NCBI GenBank assembly: GCA_016702555.1
Contig: JADJDV010000004.1
Span: forward strand, 248,001 to 312,000
Reading direction: 5' to 3'
Length of the DNA: 64,000 bases
Source: Burkholderiales bacterium
GTDB taxonomy: Bacteria > Pseudomonadota > Gammaproteobacteria > Burkholderiales > Burkholderiaceae_C
Position 1 is the first letter of the stretch. Each line of letters opens with the position of its first letter. Shown here piece after piece: positions 54,817-62,910 of this stretch. The notes under the pieces were generated by a model, which searched no databases, was not told the DNA's origin, and saw only the letters and a list, made by a program, of their open reading frames with translations. The position numbers and the translations under genes were made by a program.

Positions 54817-55485
54817 GTGGATTTCTCCAACCTCATCCAGACCCTGGCGGTCTACGCCCTCCCCGTCATCTTCGCCATCACCGTCCATGAAGCCGCACAC
54901 GGCTACGTGGCGCGCCATTTCGGCGACCCGACGGCGGCCATGCTCGGGCGCGTGACGCTCAACCCGCTCAAGCACGTCGACCCCATCGGCACGCTGCTGA
55001 TGCCGATCGCGCTGCTGCTGCTGACCAAGGGCGCCTTCGTGTTCGGCTACGCCAAGCCGGTGCCGGTCAATTTCGGCCAACTGCGCCACCCCAAGCGCGA
55101 CATGATCTGGGTCGCCGCCGCCGGGCCGGCCTCCAACCTGATCCAGGCATGGGCCTGGGGCGTGCTGCTGGTGCTGCTGACTGGCCTGGGCGTCGATGAG
55201 ACTTTCTTCATCGCCGTGGCGCGCGCCGGCGTGCTGGTCAACGTGCTGCTGGCGGTGTTCAACCTGTTTCCGCTGCCGCCGCTGGACGGCGGCCGGGTGC
55301 TGGTCGGCCTGCTGCCGATGCGCGCGGCCATCACGGTGTCGCGCATCGAGCCCTTCGGCATCTTCATCGTGCTGGGCCTGGTGCTGGTCGGCGTGCTGAT
55401 GACCTGGTGGGTCACGCCGCTGACCCACGTCACGCTGGCCCTGCTCGATGTGCTGCTGACGCCGCTGAAGCTGCTGTTCTCCTAG
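54817..55485 (+). CDS. M50 (site-2 type) metalloprotease
   Basis: A 222-residue membrane protein of the M50B family. HEAAH (in VHEAAHGYVARHFGD) is the zinc site in helix 1, and NLFPLPPLDGGRVLVGLL supplies the downstream aspartate motif; ~5-6 helices are predicted. It lacks a PDZ domain. The start is GTG 54817 (VDFSNLIQTLAVYALPV); a longer frame begins inside the upstream repeat and is not credible. It is bracketed by two copies of a ~160-bp repeat. Function may be regulated intramembrane cleavage or simply a housekeeping peptidase. Confidence 0.9.
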   Translation: MDFSNLIQTLAVYALPVIFAITVHEAAHGYVARHFGDPTAAMLGRVTLNPLKHVDPIGTLLMPIALLLLTKGAFVFGYAKPVPVNFGQLRHPKRDMIWVAAAGPASNLIQAWAWGVLLVLLTGLGVDETFFIAVARAGVLVNVLLAVFNLFPLPPLDGGRVLVGLLPMRAAITVSRIEPFGIFIVLGLVLVGVLMTWWVTPLTHVTLALLDVLLTPLKLLFS

Positions 55486-55646
55486 AGAAGGTGTGAACGA
55501 ACCCGTCATGCCCGCTCTGGCCGCCAAAACGACGCCACTCATCGTTGCAAATGCTCGCCGTAGCCCGAGCTACGCCTGCGCTTTGCGCCTCGATTGGCGC
55601 CATTTTGACGACCCGCTCGGACACGGCGAATTCATTCACACCTTCT
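55486..55646. repeat. Terminal-inverted-repeat element, copy 2
   Basis: A 161-bp copy with ends AGAAGGTGTGAACGAA (55486-55501) and TTCATTCACACCTTCT (55631-55646, one mismatch). It is in the same orientation as copy 1, directly after the M50 stop codon, so the gene lies between direct repeats. It has diverged at several interior bases. Confidence 0.85.
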
Positions 55647-55664
55647 GATCTCCCGTTTGTTCTC

Positions 55665-56981
55665 ATGACTGCTCCCCTGCGCGTTCTCACCGGCATCACC
55701 ACCACCGGCACCCCGCACCTGGGCAACTATGTCGGCTCGATCCGCGCCTCGGTGCGCGCCAGCCGCCAGCCGGGTGTGGAGAGCTTCTACTTCCTGGCCG
55801 ACTACCACGCGCTGATCAAATGCACCGACCCGGCGCGCATCCAGCGCTCGACGCTGGAGATCGCCGCCAGCTGGCTGGCCGCCGGGCTGGACCCGGAGCA
55901 GGTCACCTTCTACCGCCAGAGCGACATCCCTGAAATCCCCGAGCTGACCTGGCTGCTGACCTGCGTCACCGGCAAGGGCCTGCTGAACCGCGCGCACGCC
56001 TACAAGGCCATGCTCGACAAGAACGCCGCCACTGGCGCCGACCCCGACAGCGACGTCACCGCCGGCCTGTTCATGTACCCGGTGCTGATGGGCGCCGACA
56101 TCCTGATGTTCAAGGCGCATCAGGTGCCGGTGGGGCGCGACCAGGTCCAGCACATCGAGATGGCGCGCGACATGGCGGCCAGCTTCAACCATCTGTACGG
56201 CGCCGGGCAAGAGCTGCTGGTGCTGCCCGAGGCGCTGATCGACGACAACGTGGCCCTGCTGCCCGGCCTGGATGGCCGCAAGATGAGCAAGAGCTACGAC
56301 AACACCATCGCCCTGTTCGGCCCGCGCGAGCTGATGCGCAAGCAGATCATGGGCATCGTCACCGACTCGCGCGGGCCCGGCGAGCCGAAGGACACCGAGG
56401 GCTCGGCGCTGTACCAGATCTACCGCGCCTTTGCCGACGACGGCGAGGCCGCCGCCTTCGCGCAGGCATTTGCCGACGGCATCGCCTGGGGCGAAGCCAA
56501 GGAGCGGCTGTTCGAGCGCATCGAGCGCGAGATCGGCCCCATGCGCGCGCGCTACCAGCACCTGATCGCCCACCCCGACGAAGTCGAACGCCTGCTGCTG
56601 CGCGGCGCCGAGAAGGCGCGCGCGCTGGCGACACCGCTGATGCGCGAGCTGCGCCAGGCGGTCGGCCTGCGCGCGCTGACCACGCAAGCCGCGCAGGCCG
56701 CGGGCGACGCGGTGGCGAAAGTGGCGCTGCCCGTGTTCAAGCAGTACCGCGAGGCGGACGGGCGCTTCTATTTCAAGCTGACCGACGCCAGTGGCGCGCT
56801 GCTGCTGCAAAGCCTGGGCTTCAAGTCGCCGCGCGACGCCGGCGGCGCCGTCAAGCGCCTGCAGACCGAAGGCGCCGCCGCGCTGGACGCGCTGCGCGAG
56901 TTGCTGGCGCCAACCGACGCCGCCACGCTGCCGGCCTTGCGCGAGGCATTGCAACAACTGGTTGACGCCAGCGCGGCATAG
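55665..56981 (+). CDS. trpS: Tryptophan-tRNA ligase
   Basis: A 438-residue class I synthetase: the HIGH-equivalent TPHLGNYVGSI near residue 16, KMSKS site GRKMSKSYDNTI near residue 205, and VLMGADILMFKAHQVPVGRD in the catalytic core. It is longer than the usual ~340 residues because of an extra C-terminal domain of ~100 residues, as in betaproteobacteria. ATG 55665 (MTAPLRVLTG) was chosen over a start inside the upstream repeat. Confidence 0.95.
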   Translation: MTAPLRVLTGITTTGTPHLGNYVGSIRASVRASRQPGVESFYFLADYHALIKCTDPARIQRSTLEIAASWLAAGLDPEQVTFYRQSDIPEIPELTWLLTCVTGKGLLNRAHAYKAMLDKNAATGADPDSDVTAGLFMYPVLMGADILMFKAHQVPVGRDQVQHIEMARDMAASFNHLYGAGQELLVLPEALIDDNVALLPGLDGRKMSKSYDNTIALFGPRELMRKQIMGIVTDSRGPGEPKDTEGSALYQIYRAFADDGEAAAFAQAFADGIAWGEAKERLFERIEREIGPMRARYQHLIAHPDEVERLLLRGAEKARALATPLMRELRQAVGLRALTTQAAQAAGDAVAKVALPVFKQYREADGRFYFKLTDASGALLLQSLGFKSPRDAGGAVKRLQTEGAAALDALRELLAPTDAATLPALREALQQLVDASAA

Positions 56982-56997
56982 TGCCGCCTGCACGGGA

Positions 56998-58110
56998 TCA
57001 GTCGTCACGCGCCGCGAGACCCGGAAAACCCTCCCGCACATCCCCGCACTGAGCGCGCTGGCGCAGCGCGTGCTCCATCACCACCAGCGCCAGCAGCGCC
57101 TCGATGATCGGCGCCGCGCGAATGCCCACGCAGGGGTCGTGCCGACCCTTGGTGATCAGCTTGATCGGCTCCCCCGCGGTGTTCAGGGTCGCGCGCGGCA
57201 CCAGGATCGAACTGGTCGGCTTGACGGCGATCGCCACCTCCAGGTCGTTGCCGTTGCTGATGCCGCCCAGCACGCCGCCGTCGTGGTTGCTGGCAAACAC
57301 CACCCCGCCGACACCGCCGGGCAGCAGTGAATCGCCGTGCAGGCTGCCGCGATGCGCGACGCTGGCAAAGCCGTCGCCGATTTCCACCCCCTTGACGCCG
57401 TTGAGCCCCATCATGGCGTGGGCGATGTCGGCGTCCAGCCGATCATAGATCGGCTCGCCCAGGCCCACCGGCATCTGCTGCGCAGTCACCCGGAGGCGCG
57501 CGCCGCAGGAATCGCCGCTCTTGCGCAGCGCGCTCATGTAGTCCTCGATCGCCGACACATCGGCCACCGGCGCGAAGAAGGGGTTGTTGGGCACATGTTC
57601 CCAACTCTCGAAGCCGATCGCCAGCCCGCCGATGTGCGTCATGCAGCCGCGGAAGGTGGTGCCGTACTGCTCGCGCAGCCATTTCTTCGCCACCGCACCG
57701 GCGGCCACCGTGGGCGCCGTCAGCCGCGCCGACGAGCGCCCGCCGCCGCGCGGATCGCGCAGCCCGTACTTGCGCCAGTAGGTGTAGTCGGCGTGGCCGG
57801 GGCGAAAGCTCTGCGCGATGTCGCCGTAGTCCTTGCTGCGCTGATCCTGGTTGCGGATCAGCAGGCAGATCGGCGTGCCGGTGGTCTGGCCCTGGTAAAC
57901 GCCCGAGAGGATCTCGACCCGATCCGGCTCATTGCGCTGGGTGACGAACTTGCTGGTGCCGGGGCGCCGCCGGTCCAGGTCGGGTTGGATGTCGGCCTCC
58001 GACAGCGCCATGCCGGGCGGGCAGCCGTCGATGACGCAGCCGATCGCCGGGCCATGGGATTCACCAAAGTTCGTGACGGCAAACAGCGTGCCGAGGGTAT
58101 TGCCGCTCAT
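56998..58110 (-). CDS. aroC: Chorismate synthase
   Basis: A 370-residue chorismate synthase with all FMN-linked signatures: GESHGPAIGCVIDGCPPGM at the N-terminus, RPGHADYTYWRKYGLRDPRGGGRSSAR (partly quoted, residues ~103-129) and HDPCVGIRAAPIIEALLALV at the end. It is the last shikimate step, ordinary biosynthesis. It converges on trpS with 16 bp between stops. Confidence 0.96.
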   Translation of the reverse strand: MSGNTLGTLFAVTNFGESHGPAIGCVIDGCPPGMALSEADIQPDLDRRRPGTSKFVTQRNEPDRVEILSGVYQGQTTGTPICLLIRNQDQRSKDYGDIAQSFRPGHADYTYWRKYGLRDPRGGGRSSARLTAPTVAAGAVAKKWLREQYGTTFRGCMTHIGGLAIGFESWEHVPNNPFFAPVADVSAIEDYMSALRKSGDSCGARLRVTAQQMPVGLGEPIYDRLDADIAHAMMGLNGVKGVEIGDGFASVAHRGSLHGDSLLPGGVGGVVFASNHDGGVLGGISNGNDLEVAIAVKPTSSILVPRATLNTAGEPIKLITKGRHDPCVGIRAAPIIEALLALVVMEHALRQRAQCGDVREGFPGLAARDD

Positions 58111-58229
58111 GGGGAACGATTATCGGACGAGCGTCGCTTGGTTTGACGCGGGGCCTTGCTCAGTTCCGGTTTTCACGCTGAGCGTTCAACGCCGAGCGCC
58201 AAACCGCTGCTTCTCGCGGCTGAGCCCGG

Positions 58230-58697
58230 TCAGGGAAAATTCGGCTCGTTGTGCTTCGGGTCTTCGTCCGGCCAGTCGCGGATGTAGGCCTTGAGCATGC
58301 GATTCTCGAAATCCTGGCTGTCGACCACGGCCTTGGCGACGTCGTAGAAGCTGATCACGCCGACCAGGCGGCGGTTCTCGATCACCGGCATGTAGCGCGC
58401 GTGGCGGTTCAGCATCATGCGCCGCACCTCGTCCATCTCGGTGGCGGCGGTGCAGATCAGCGGGCCGGGGTCCATCGAGCGGTACACCGACACGCCCTCG
58501 AACTTGCCGCCGTTCTTCACCGCGGCCTCGATCACCTCGCGGAAGGTGAGGATGCCGACCACGCGCTCATGCGCGACCACCACCAGCGAGCCGACGTCTT
58601 TCTCGGCCATCAGGCTGGCAGCGTCGGCCAGGCTGTCTTCTGGCGTGATGGTGTAAAGCGCCTTGCCTTTCAGACGCAAAATGTCGCTGACGATCAT
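58230..58697 (-). CDS. CBS-domain pair protein
   Basis: A 155-residue protein made only of two CBS motifs: residues ~8-60 (ILRLKGKALYTITPEDSLAD...GSLVVVAHERVVGILTFREV) and ~75-130 (MDPGPLICTAATEMDEVRRM...YMPVIENRRLVGVISFYDV). It probably binds adenosyl nucleotides and modulates a partner protein that is not identifiable here. It is monocistronic on the minus strand. Confidence 0.9.
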   Translation of the reverse strand: MIVSDILRLKGKALYTITPEDSLADAASLMAEKDVGSLVVVAHERVVGILTFREVIEAAVKNGGKFEGVSVYRSMDPGPLICTAATEMDEVRRMMLNRHARYMPVIENRRLVGVISFYDVAKAVVDSQDFENRMLKAYIRDWPDEDPKHNEPNFP

Positions 58698-58803
58698 GCT
58701 AAGGACTCCACGCTCGCCCGCGGGCGATGTCGGGGGGCAATATAGCCCACAATAATCCCCGTTTCATTTTTCGGCCGCAGCGCCCGACACCCCAGGAGAG
58801 CCC

Positions 58804-60114
58804 ATGCCCGGCTACGCCGACCCCGGATTCGACACGCTCGCGGTGCACGCGGGCGCCCAGCCCGACCCCAGCACCGGCGCGCGCGCGGTGCCGATCCACC
58901 TGTCCACCTCCTTCGTGTTCGAGTCCAGCGAGCACGCGGTGTCCTTGTTCAACCTGGAGCGCTCGGGCTACGTCTACAGCCGCATCAGCAACCCGACCAA
59001 CGCGGTGCTGGAGCAGCGCGTGGCGGCGCTGGAAGGCGGCATCGGTGCCATCGCCACCGCCAGCGGCCAGGCCGCGCTGCACTTAGGGATAGCCACGCTG
59101 ATGGGCGCGGGCGGCCACCTCGTCGCCAGCACCGCCCTGTACGGCGGCAGCCAGAACCTGCTGCACTACACGCTGCCGCGCTTCGGCATCGAGACCACCT
59201 TCGTGCAGCCCGGCGACCTGGACGCCTGGCGCGCCGCCATCCGCCCCAACACGCGCCTGCTGTTCGGCGAGAGCGTGGGCAACCCGGGGCTGGAGGTGCT
59301 CGACATTCCCGCCATCGCCCAGATCGCACACGACGCCGGCCTGCCGTTGCTGGTCGATTCCACCTTCACCACGCCCTATCTGCTGAAGCCCTTCGACCAC
59401 GGCGCCGACCTCGTCTACCACTCGGCCACCAAGTTCCTGTCCGGCCACGGCACCGTCATTGGCGGCGTGCTGGTGGACAGCGGCGCTTTCGACTGGGACA
59501 AGTCGGGCAAGTTCGAGCTGCTGACCCAGCCCTACGACGGCTTCCACGGCATGGTGTTCAGCGAGGAAAGCACCGTCGGCGCCTTTCTGCTGCGCGCACG
59601 CCGCGAAGGGCTGCGCGACTTTGGCGCCTGCATGAGCCCGCACACCGCCTGGCTCATCCTGCAGGGCATCGAGACCCTGCCGCTGCGCATGGAGCGGCAC
59701 ATCGCCAACACCGAGAAGATCGTGCGCTTCCTGGCCGAGCACCCCTTCGTCGAGCGCGTCGGCCACCCGCTGCTCGAATCCCACCCCAGCCACGCGCTGG
59801 CCAGCAAACTGCTGCGCCACGGCGGCAAGGGCGCCGGCAGCGTGTTCAGCTTCGACCTCAAGGGTTCGCGCGAGCAGGGCAAGAAGTTCATCGAGGCGCT
59901 GAAGCTGTTCAGCCACCTGGCCAACGTCGGCGACGTGCGCAGCCTGGTGATCCATCCCGCCAGCACCACGCACTTCCGCATGAGCGACGAGGCGCTGCTA
60001 GGAGCCGGCATCGGGCCGGGCACGATCCGCTTGTCGATCGGGCTGGAGGATCCGGACGATCTCATCGACGACCTGAAGCGCGCGCTGAAGGCCGCTGAAA
60101 AGGCAGGGGCTTGA
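58804..60114 (+). CDS. metY: O-acetylhomoserine sulfhydrylase
   Basis: A 436-residue PLP-dependent Cys/Met-metabolism enzyme. The PLP lysine is in YHSATKFLSGHG near residue 207, with GGSQNLLHYTLPRFGIE and the C-terminal IRLSIGLEDPDDLIDDL. Its length, ~430, fits MetY rather than the shorter MetZ. It makes homocysteine from O-acetylhomoserine and sulfide. The alpha/beta hydrolase that follows starts 3 bp after its stop. Confidence 0.88.
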   Translation: MPGYADPGFDTLAVHAGAQPDPSTGARAVPIHLSTSFVFESSEHAVSLFNLERSGYVYSRISNPTNAVLEQRVAALEGGIGAIATASGQAALHLGIATLMGAGGHLVASTALYGGSQNLLHYTLPRFGIETTFVQPGDLDAWRAAIRPNTRLLFGESVGNPGLEVLDIPAIAQIAHDAGLPLLVDSTFTTPYLLKPFDHGADLVYHSATKFLSGHGTVIGGVLVDSGAFDWDKSGKFELLTQPYDGFHGMVFSEESTVGAFLLRARREGLRDFGACMSPHTAWLILQGIETLPLRMERHIANTEKIVRFLAEHPFVERVGHPLLESHPSHALASKLLRHGGKGAGSVFSFDLKGSREQGKKFIEALKLFSHLANVGDVRSLVIHPASTTHFRMSDEALLGAGIGPGTIRLSIGLEDPDDLIDDLKRALKAAEKAGA

Positions 60115-60116
60115 CC

Positions 60117-60923
60117 ATGCTGATCCAAGTCAACGGCGCGCCCGTCTACGCCTACACCGGCGGCAAGCCCATCGACCCCGCCAAGCCCACCGTGGTGTTC
60201 ATCCACGGCGTGCTGAACGACCACAGCGTGTGGATTCTGCAAAGCCGCTGGTTCGCGCACCACGGCTGGAACGTGCTGGCCATCGACCTGCCCGGCCAGG
60301 GCAGGAGCGGCGGCCAGCCGCCCGAGAGCGTCGAGCAGGCCGCCGACACGGTGCTGGCGCTGCTCGACACCCTGGGCGTGGAGCAGGCGGCGCTGGTGGG
60401 CCACAGCTTCGGCTCGCTGATCGCGCTGGAAGCCGCCGCGCGCGCACCTGCCCGTGTGAGCCACCTGGGACTGATCGGCACGGCCTTCCCGATGAAGGTG
60501 TCGCCTGCGCTGCTGGAAGGCTCGGTCAAGGCGCCCGAACAGACGATCACCATGGTCAACGTGTTCTCGCACAGCACGCTGTGCCCGCCGCCCTCGGCGC
60601 TGGGGCCCGGCACCTGGCTGTACGGCGCCTCGCGCGCACTGATGCGGCGCATGCTGGCCAGCAACGCCGACACCAACGTGTTCCACGCCGGCTTCAAGGC
60701 CTGCGACAGCTATGCGAACGGCGAGCAGGCCATGGCCGCCGTGCATTGCCCGACCCTGTTTCTGGTCGGCCGGCACGACCAGATGACCCCACCCAGGGCC
60801 GCCAAGGCGCTGGCCGCGCACGCGCGGCTGGCCAAGATCGTCGAAGTCAACGCAGGCCATTCACTGATGACCGAGGCGCCGGACGAGGTGCTGTTCGCGC
60901 TGCGCGATTTTCTGGCGGAGTGA
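60117..60923 (+). CDS. Alpha/beta hydrolase
   Basis: A 268-residue alpha/beta hydrolase with oxyanion FIHGVLNDHSVW, nucleophile GHSFGSLIALEAAARA, acid FLVGRHDQMTPP and His in VNAGHSLMTEAP. The catalytic Ser-Asp-His triad is complete. Its substrate is unknown. It forms an operon with metY; ATG 60117 follows the metY stop, while the TTG at 60111 overlaps it. It could act on acyl-homoserine or a general ester. Confidence 0.85.
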   Translation: MLIQVNGAPVYAYTGGKPIDPAKPTVVFIHGVLNDHSVWILQSRWFAHHGWNVLAIDLPGQGRSGGQPPESVEQAADTVLALLDTLGVEQAALVGHSFGSLIALEAAARAPARVSHLGLIGTAFPMKVSPALLEGSVKAPEQTITMVNVFSHSTLCPPPSALGPGTWLYGASRALMRRMLASNADTNVFHAGFKACDSYANGEQAMAAVHCPTLFLVGRHDQMTPPRAAKALAAHARLAKIVEVNAGHSLMTEAPDEVLFALRDFLAE

Positions 60924-61199
60924 TTGCGGGCCGGCTCAAGTCGGCCGGGCAATCGCATCAAAAAATCGCTGTCCTGACTCCCTCTCCACCCGCAGGGGGG
61001 AGAGGGTCGGGGTGAGGGGAATCGCCACCACAGGGGGCGAACAGGGCGTCGCACCACCCTCACCCCAGCCCTCTCCCGCCAGCAGGAGAGGGGAAAGACG
61101 GTGCCAGCCCGTAGGCTGGGTTAGCCGAAGGCGTAACCCAGCAAAAGCGCTTGCAGAACGCTGGGTTACGCTTCGCTCACCCAGCCTACGCCCTACGCC
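60924..61199. repeat. Repeat-rich gap between hydrolase and yihY
   Basis: Two families of palindromic repeats. One has arms CTCCCTCTCC...GGGGAGAGGG and CCCTCACCCC...GGAGAGGGG (60977-61094); the other is a GTAGGCTGGGTTAGCCGAAG / GCTGGGTTACGCTTCGCTCA inverted pair (61111-61142, 61160-61189) followed by short CCCTACG tandem repeats. No gene is supported. Confidence 0.75.
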
Positions 61200-62456
61200 C
61201 TACGCCCTCGGCGGCAGGATGTCGGCCACCGTCATGCCGGCCAGCAGGTCGTTCTCCCACCAGCCGGACAGCGTCTTGTCGGGCTTGAGCAGCAGGCGCT
61301 CGACCAGCGGGCGCAGCGCTTGGCTGGCGGGGTCGAACAGCAACACGTGGCGCGGCTCCTCATTCTCGGTCTCGGTGCCCAGCTGACCGACCCAGTCCAG
61401 TTCGCGCAGCGCGCCGATCACGGGCGAGAGCTGCAGCGTGTCCACCTTCAGCCAGTGGGCCAGTTGCGGCAGCGTCAACCCGCGCGTGGACGTGTCGCGC
61501 ACGCGCGCCAGCGACTGCAGCACCTCGGTCGCCAGCTGGAACTCCCAGCCCGGCCCGCCGCCGCGCCGTGCCACGCCGGAGAGCAGGCTGGGCAGGTAGG
61601 CGGCGATGACGGCGCCGAACAGCACGATCAGCCAGGACAGGTAAATCCACAGCAGCAGGATCGGCAGCGCGGCAAAGGCGCCGTAGATCAGCGAATAGGT
61701 CGGGATGCGCGACAGGTACAGCCCCAAGCCCCACTTGGCCAGCGCCATGCACACCGCGACGAACACGGCGCCGGCCAGCGCGTGCTTCCAGTGCACCGGC
61801 GTGTTGGGCACGAAGCGGTACAGCAAGGTCAGGCCGAAGGTCATCAGCAGGAACTGCACCGCGTCCAGCGTCAAGTTGACCCCATCACCGATGTCCGGCA
61901 GCCAGCCGCGCGATGCCGTCAGCACGTAGGAGCTGATGGCCAGGCTGGCGCCCAGCACCAGCGGGCCCAGCGTCAGCGCCGCCCAGTAGATCAGGACGCG
62001 CTGACCCAGCGGCCGCTTGACGCTGACGCGCCAGATCTCGTTCAGCGTCTGGTCGATCGTCAGCACCAGCGAGAGCGCGGTGACGAACAGCACCACCAGT
62101 CCCACCGTGCCCAGCTCGTTGGCCTTGGAGGCGAACTGCGTCAGGTAGTCGAGCACGTTGCGCGCGATGCTGGCGGGGATCAGGCTGCCGGCCAGCCACT
62201 GCTCCAGCGCGTCCTTCAACTGGCCGAAGATCGGGAATGCCGAGAAGATCGCCAGCACCACGGCGAAGAACGGCACCAGCGCCAGCGTGGTGGTGAAGGT
62301 GAGCGAACTGGCCGTCAGGCCCAGCCGGTCCTGCTGGAAGCGCTCCCACAGCGTGGCCGCCGTGGGCAATACCGGGAAGTCGGTCACGTCGGTGACGAAG
62401 GTGCGCGCACGCGCCTTGAGCACGCCCACCTTTGCCGTCAAAGCGCCCGCTTTCAT
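61200..62456 (-). CDS. YihY-family inner-membrane protein
   Basis: A 418-residue YihY/UPF0761-type protein: QQDRLGLTASSLTFTTTLALVP (partly quoted), six helices with the VFVTALSLVLTIDQTLNEIW-like segment, LLWIYLSWLIVLFGAVIAAY, and a C-terminal ~130-residue soluble winged-helix region typical of betaproteobacterial members. Historically called ribonuclease BN; that activity belongs to another protein, so a function is not claimed. ATG 62456 was chosen because the upstream frame overlaps the divergent gene. Confidence 0.88.
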   Translation of the reverse strand: MKAGALTAKVGVLKARARTFVTDVTDFPVLPTAATLWERFQQDRLGLTASSLTFTTTLALVPFFAVVLAIFSAFPIFGQLKDALEQWLAGSLIPASIARNVLDYLTQFASKANELGTVGLVVLFVTALSLVLTIDQTLNEIWRVSVKRPLGQRVLIYWAALTLGPLVLGASLAISSYVLTASRGWLPDIGDGVNLTLDAVQFLLMTFGLTLLYRFVPNTPVHWKHALAGAVFVAVCMALAKWGLGLYLSRIPTYSLIYGAFAALPILLLWIYLSWLIVLFGAVIAAYLPSLLSGVARRGGGPGWEFQLATEVLQSLARVRDTSTRGLTLPQLAHWLKVDTLQLSPVIGALRELDWVGQLGTETENEEPRHVLLFDPASQALRPLVERLLLKPDKTLSGWWENDLLAGMTVADILPPRA

Positions 62457-62478
62457 GGCCGTTATGATGCCACCGCCC

Positions 62479-62910
62479 ATGCCCGATAGCCCAGTCGCCA
62501 CTCCGTCACACGTCGCGCGCGCTACGCCTTCGCGCGCCGTGCGGGCCACCCGCGTCGTCGCCGTCGCCAGCCTGCTGGGGCTGATCGCGCTCGGCCTCGC
62601 CTGGGAGCTGTGGCTGGCGCCGCTGCGGCCGGGCGGCTCCTGGCTGGCGCTGAAAGTGCTGCCGCTGCTGCTGCCGCTGGGCGGCCTGCTGCGCCTGCGC
62701 ATGTACACCTACCGCTGGACCGCGCTGCTGGTGTGGCTGTACTTCGTCGAGGGCGTGGTGCGCGCCAGCGGCGACGCACCGCCCGGCAACCAGCTGGCCT
62801 GGGCGCAGATCGCGCTGTGCCTGCTGCTGTTCAACGCCTGCGCGCTGCATGTGCGGCTGCGCCAGCGGCAGGCACGTGCCGGGACCACCGCCGCGCCGAG
62901 CGGCGCATGA
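62479..62910 (+). CDS. DUF2069 membrane protein
   Basis: A 143-residue protein with three to four helices (VVAVASLLGLIALGLAWELW, LLPLLLPLGGLLRLRMYTYR and AQIALCLLLFNACALHVRL) and the DUF2069 signature YTYRWTALLVWLYFVEGVVRA. Function unknown. Its start is uncertain: ATG codons at 62464, 62467 and 62479 all fit and the earliest lie against the divergent yihY. It ends in an ATGA overlap with the FAD-linked oxidase gene. Confidence 0.8.
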   Translation: MPDSPVATPSHVARATPSRAVRATRVVAVASLLGLIALGLAWELWLAPLRPGGSWLALKVLPLLLPLGGLLRLRMYTYRWTALLVWLYFVEGVVRASGDAPPGNQLAWAQIALCLLLFNACALHVRLRQRQARAGTTAAPSGA

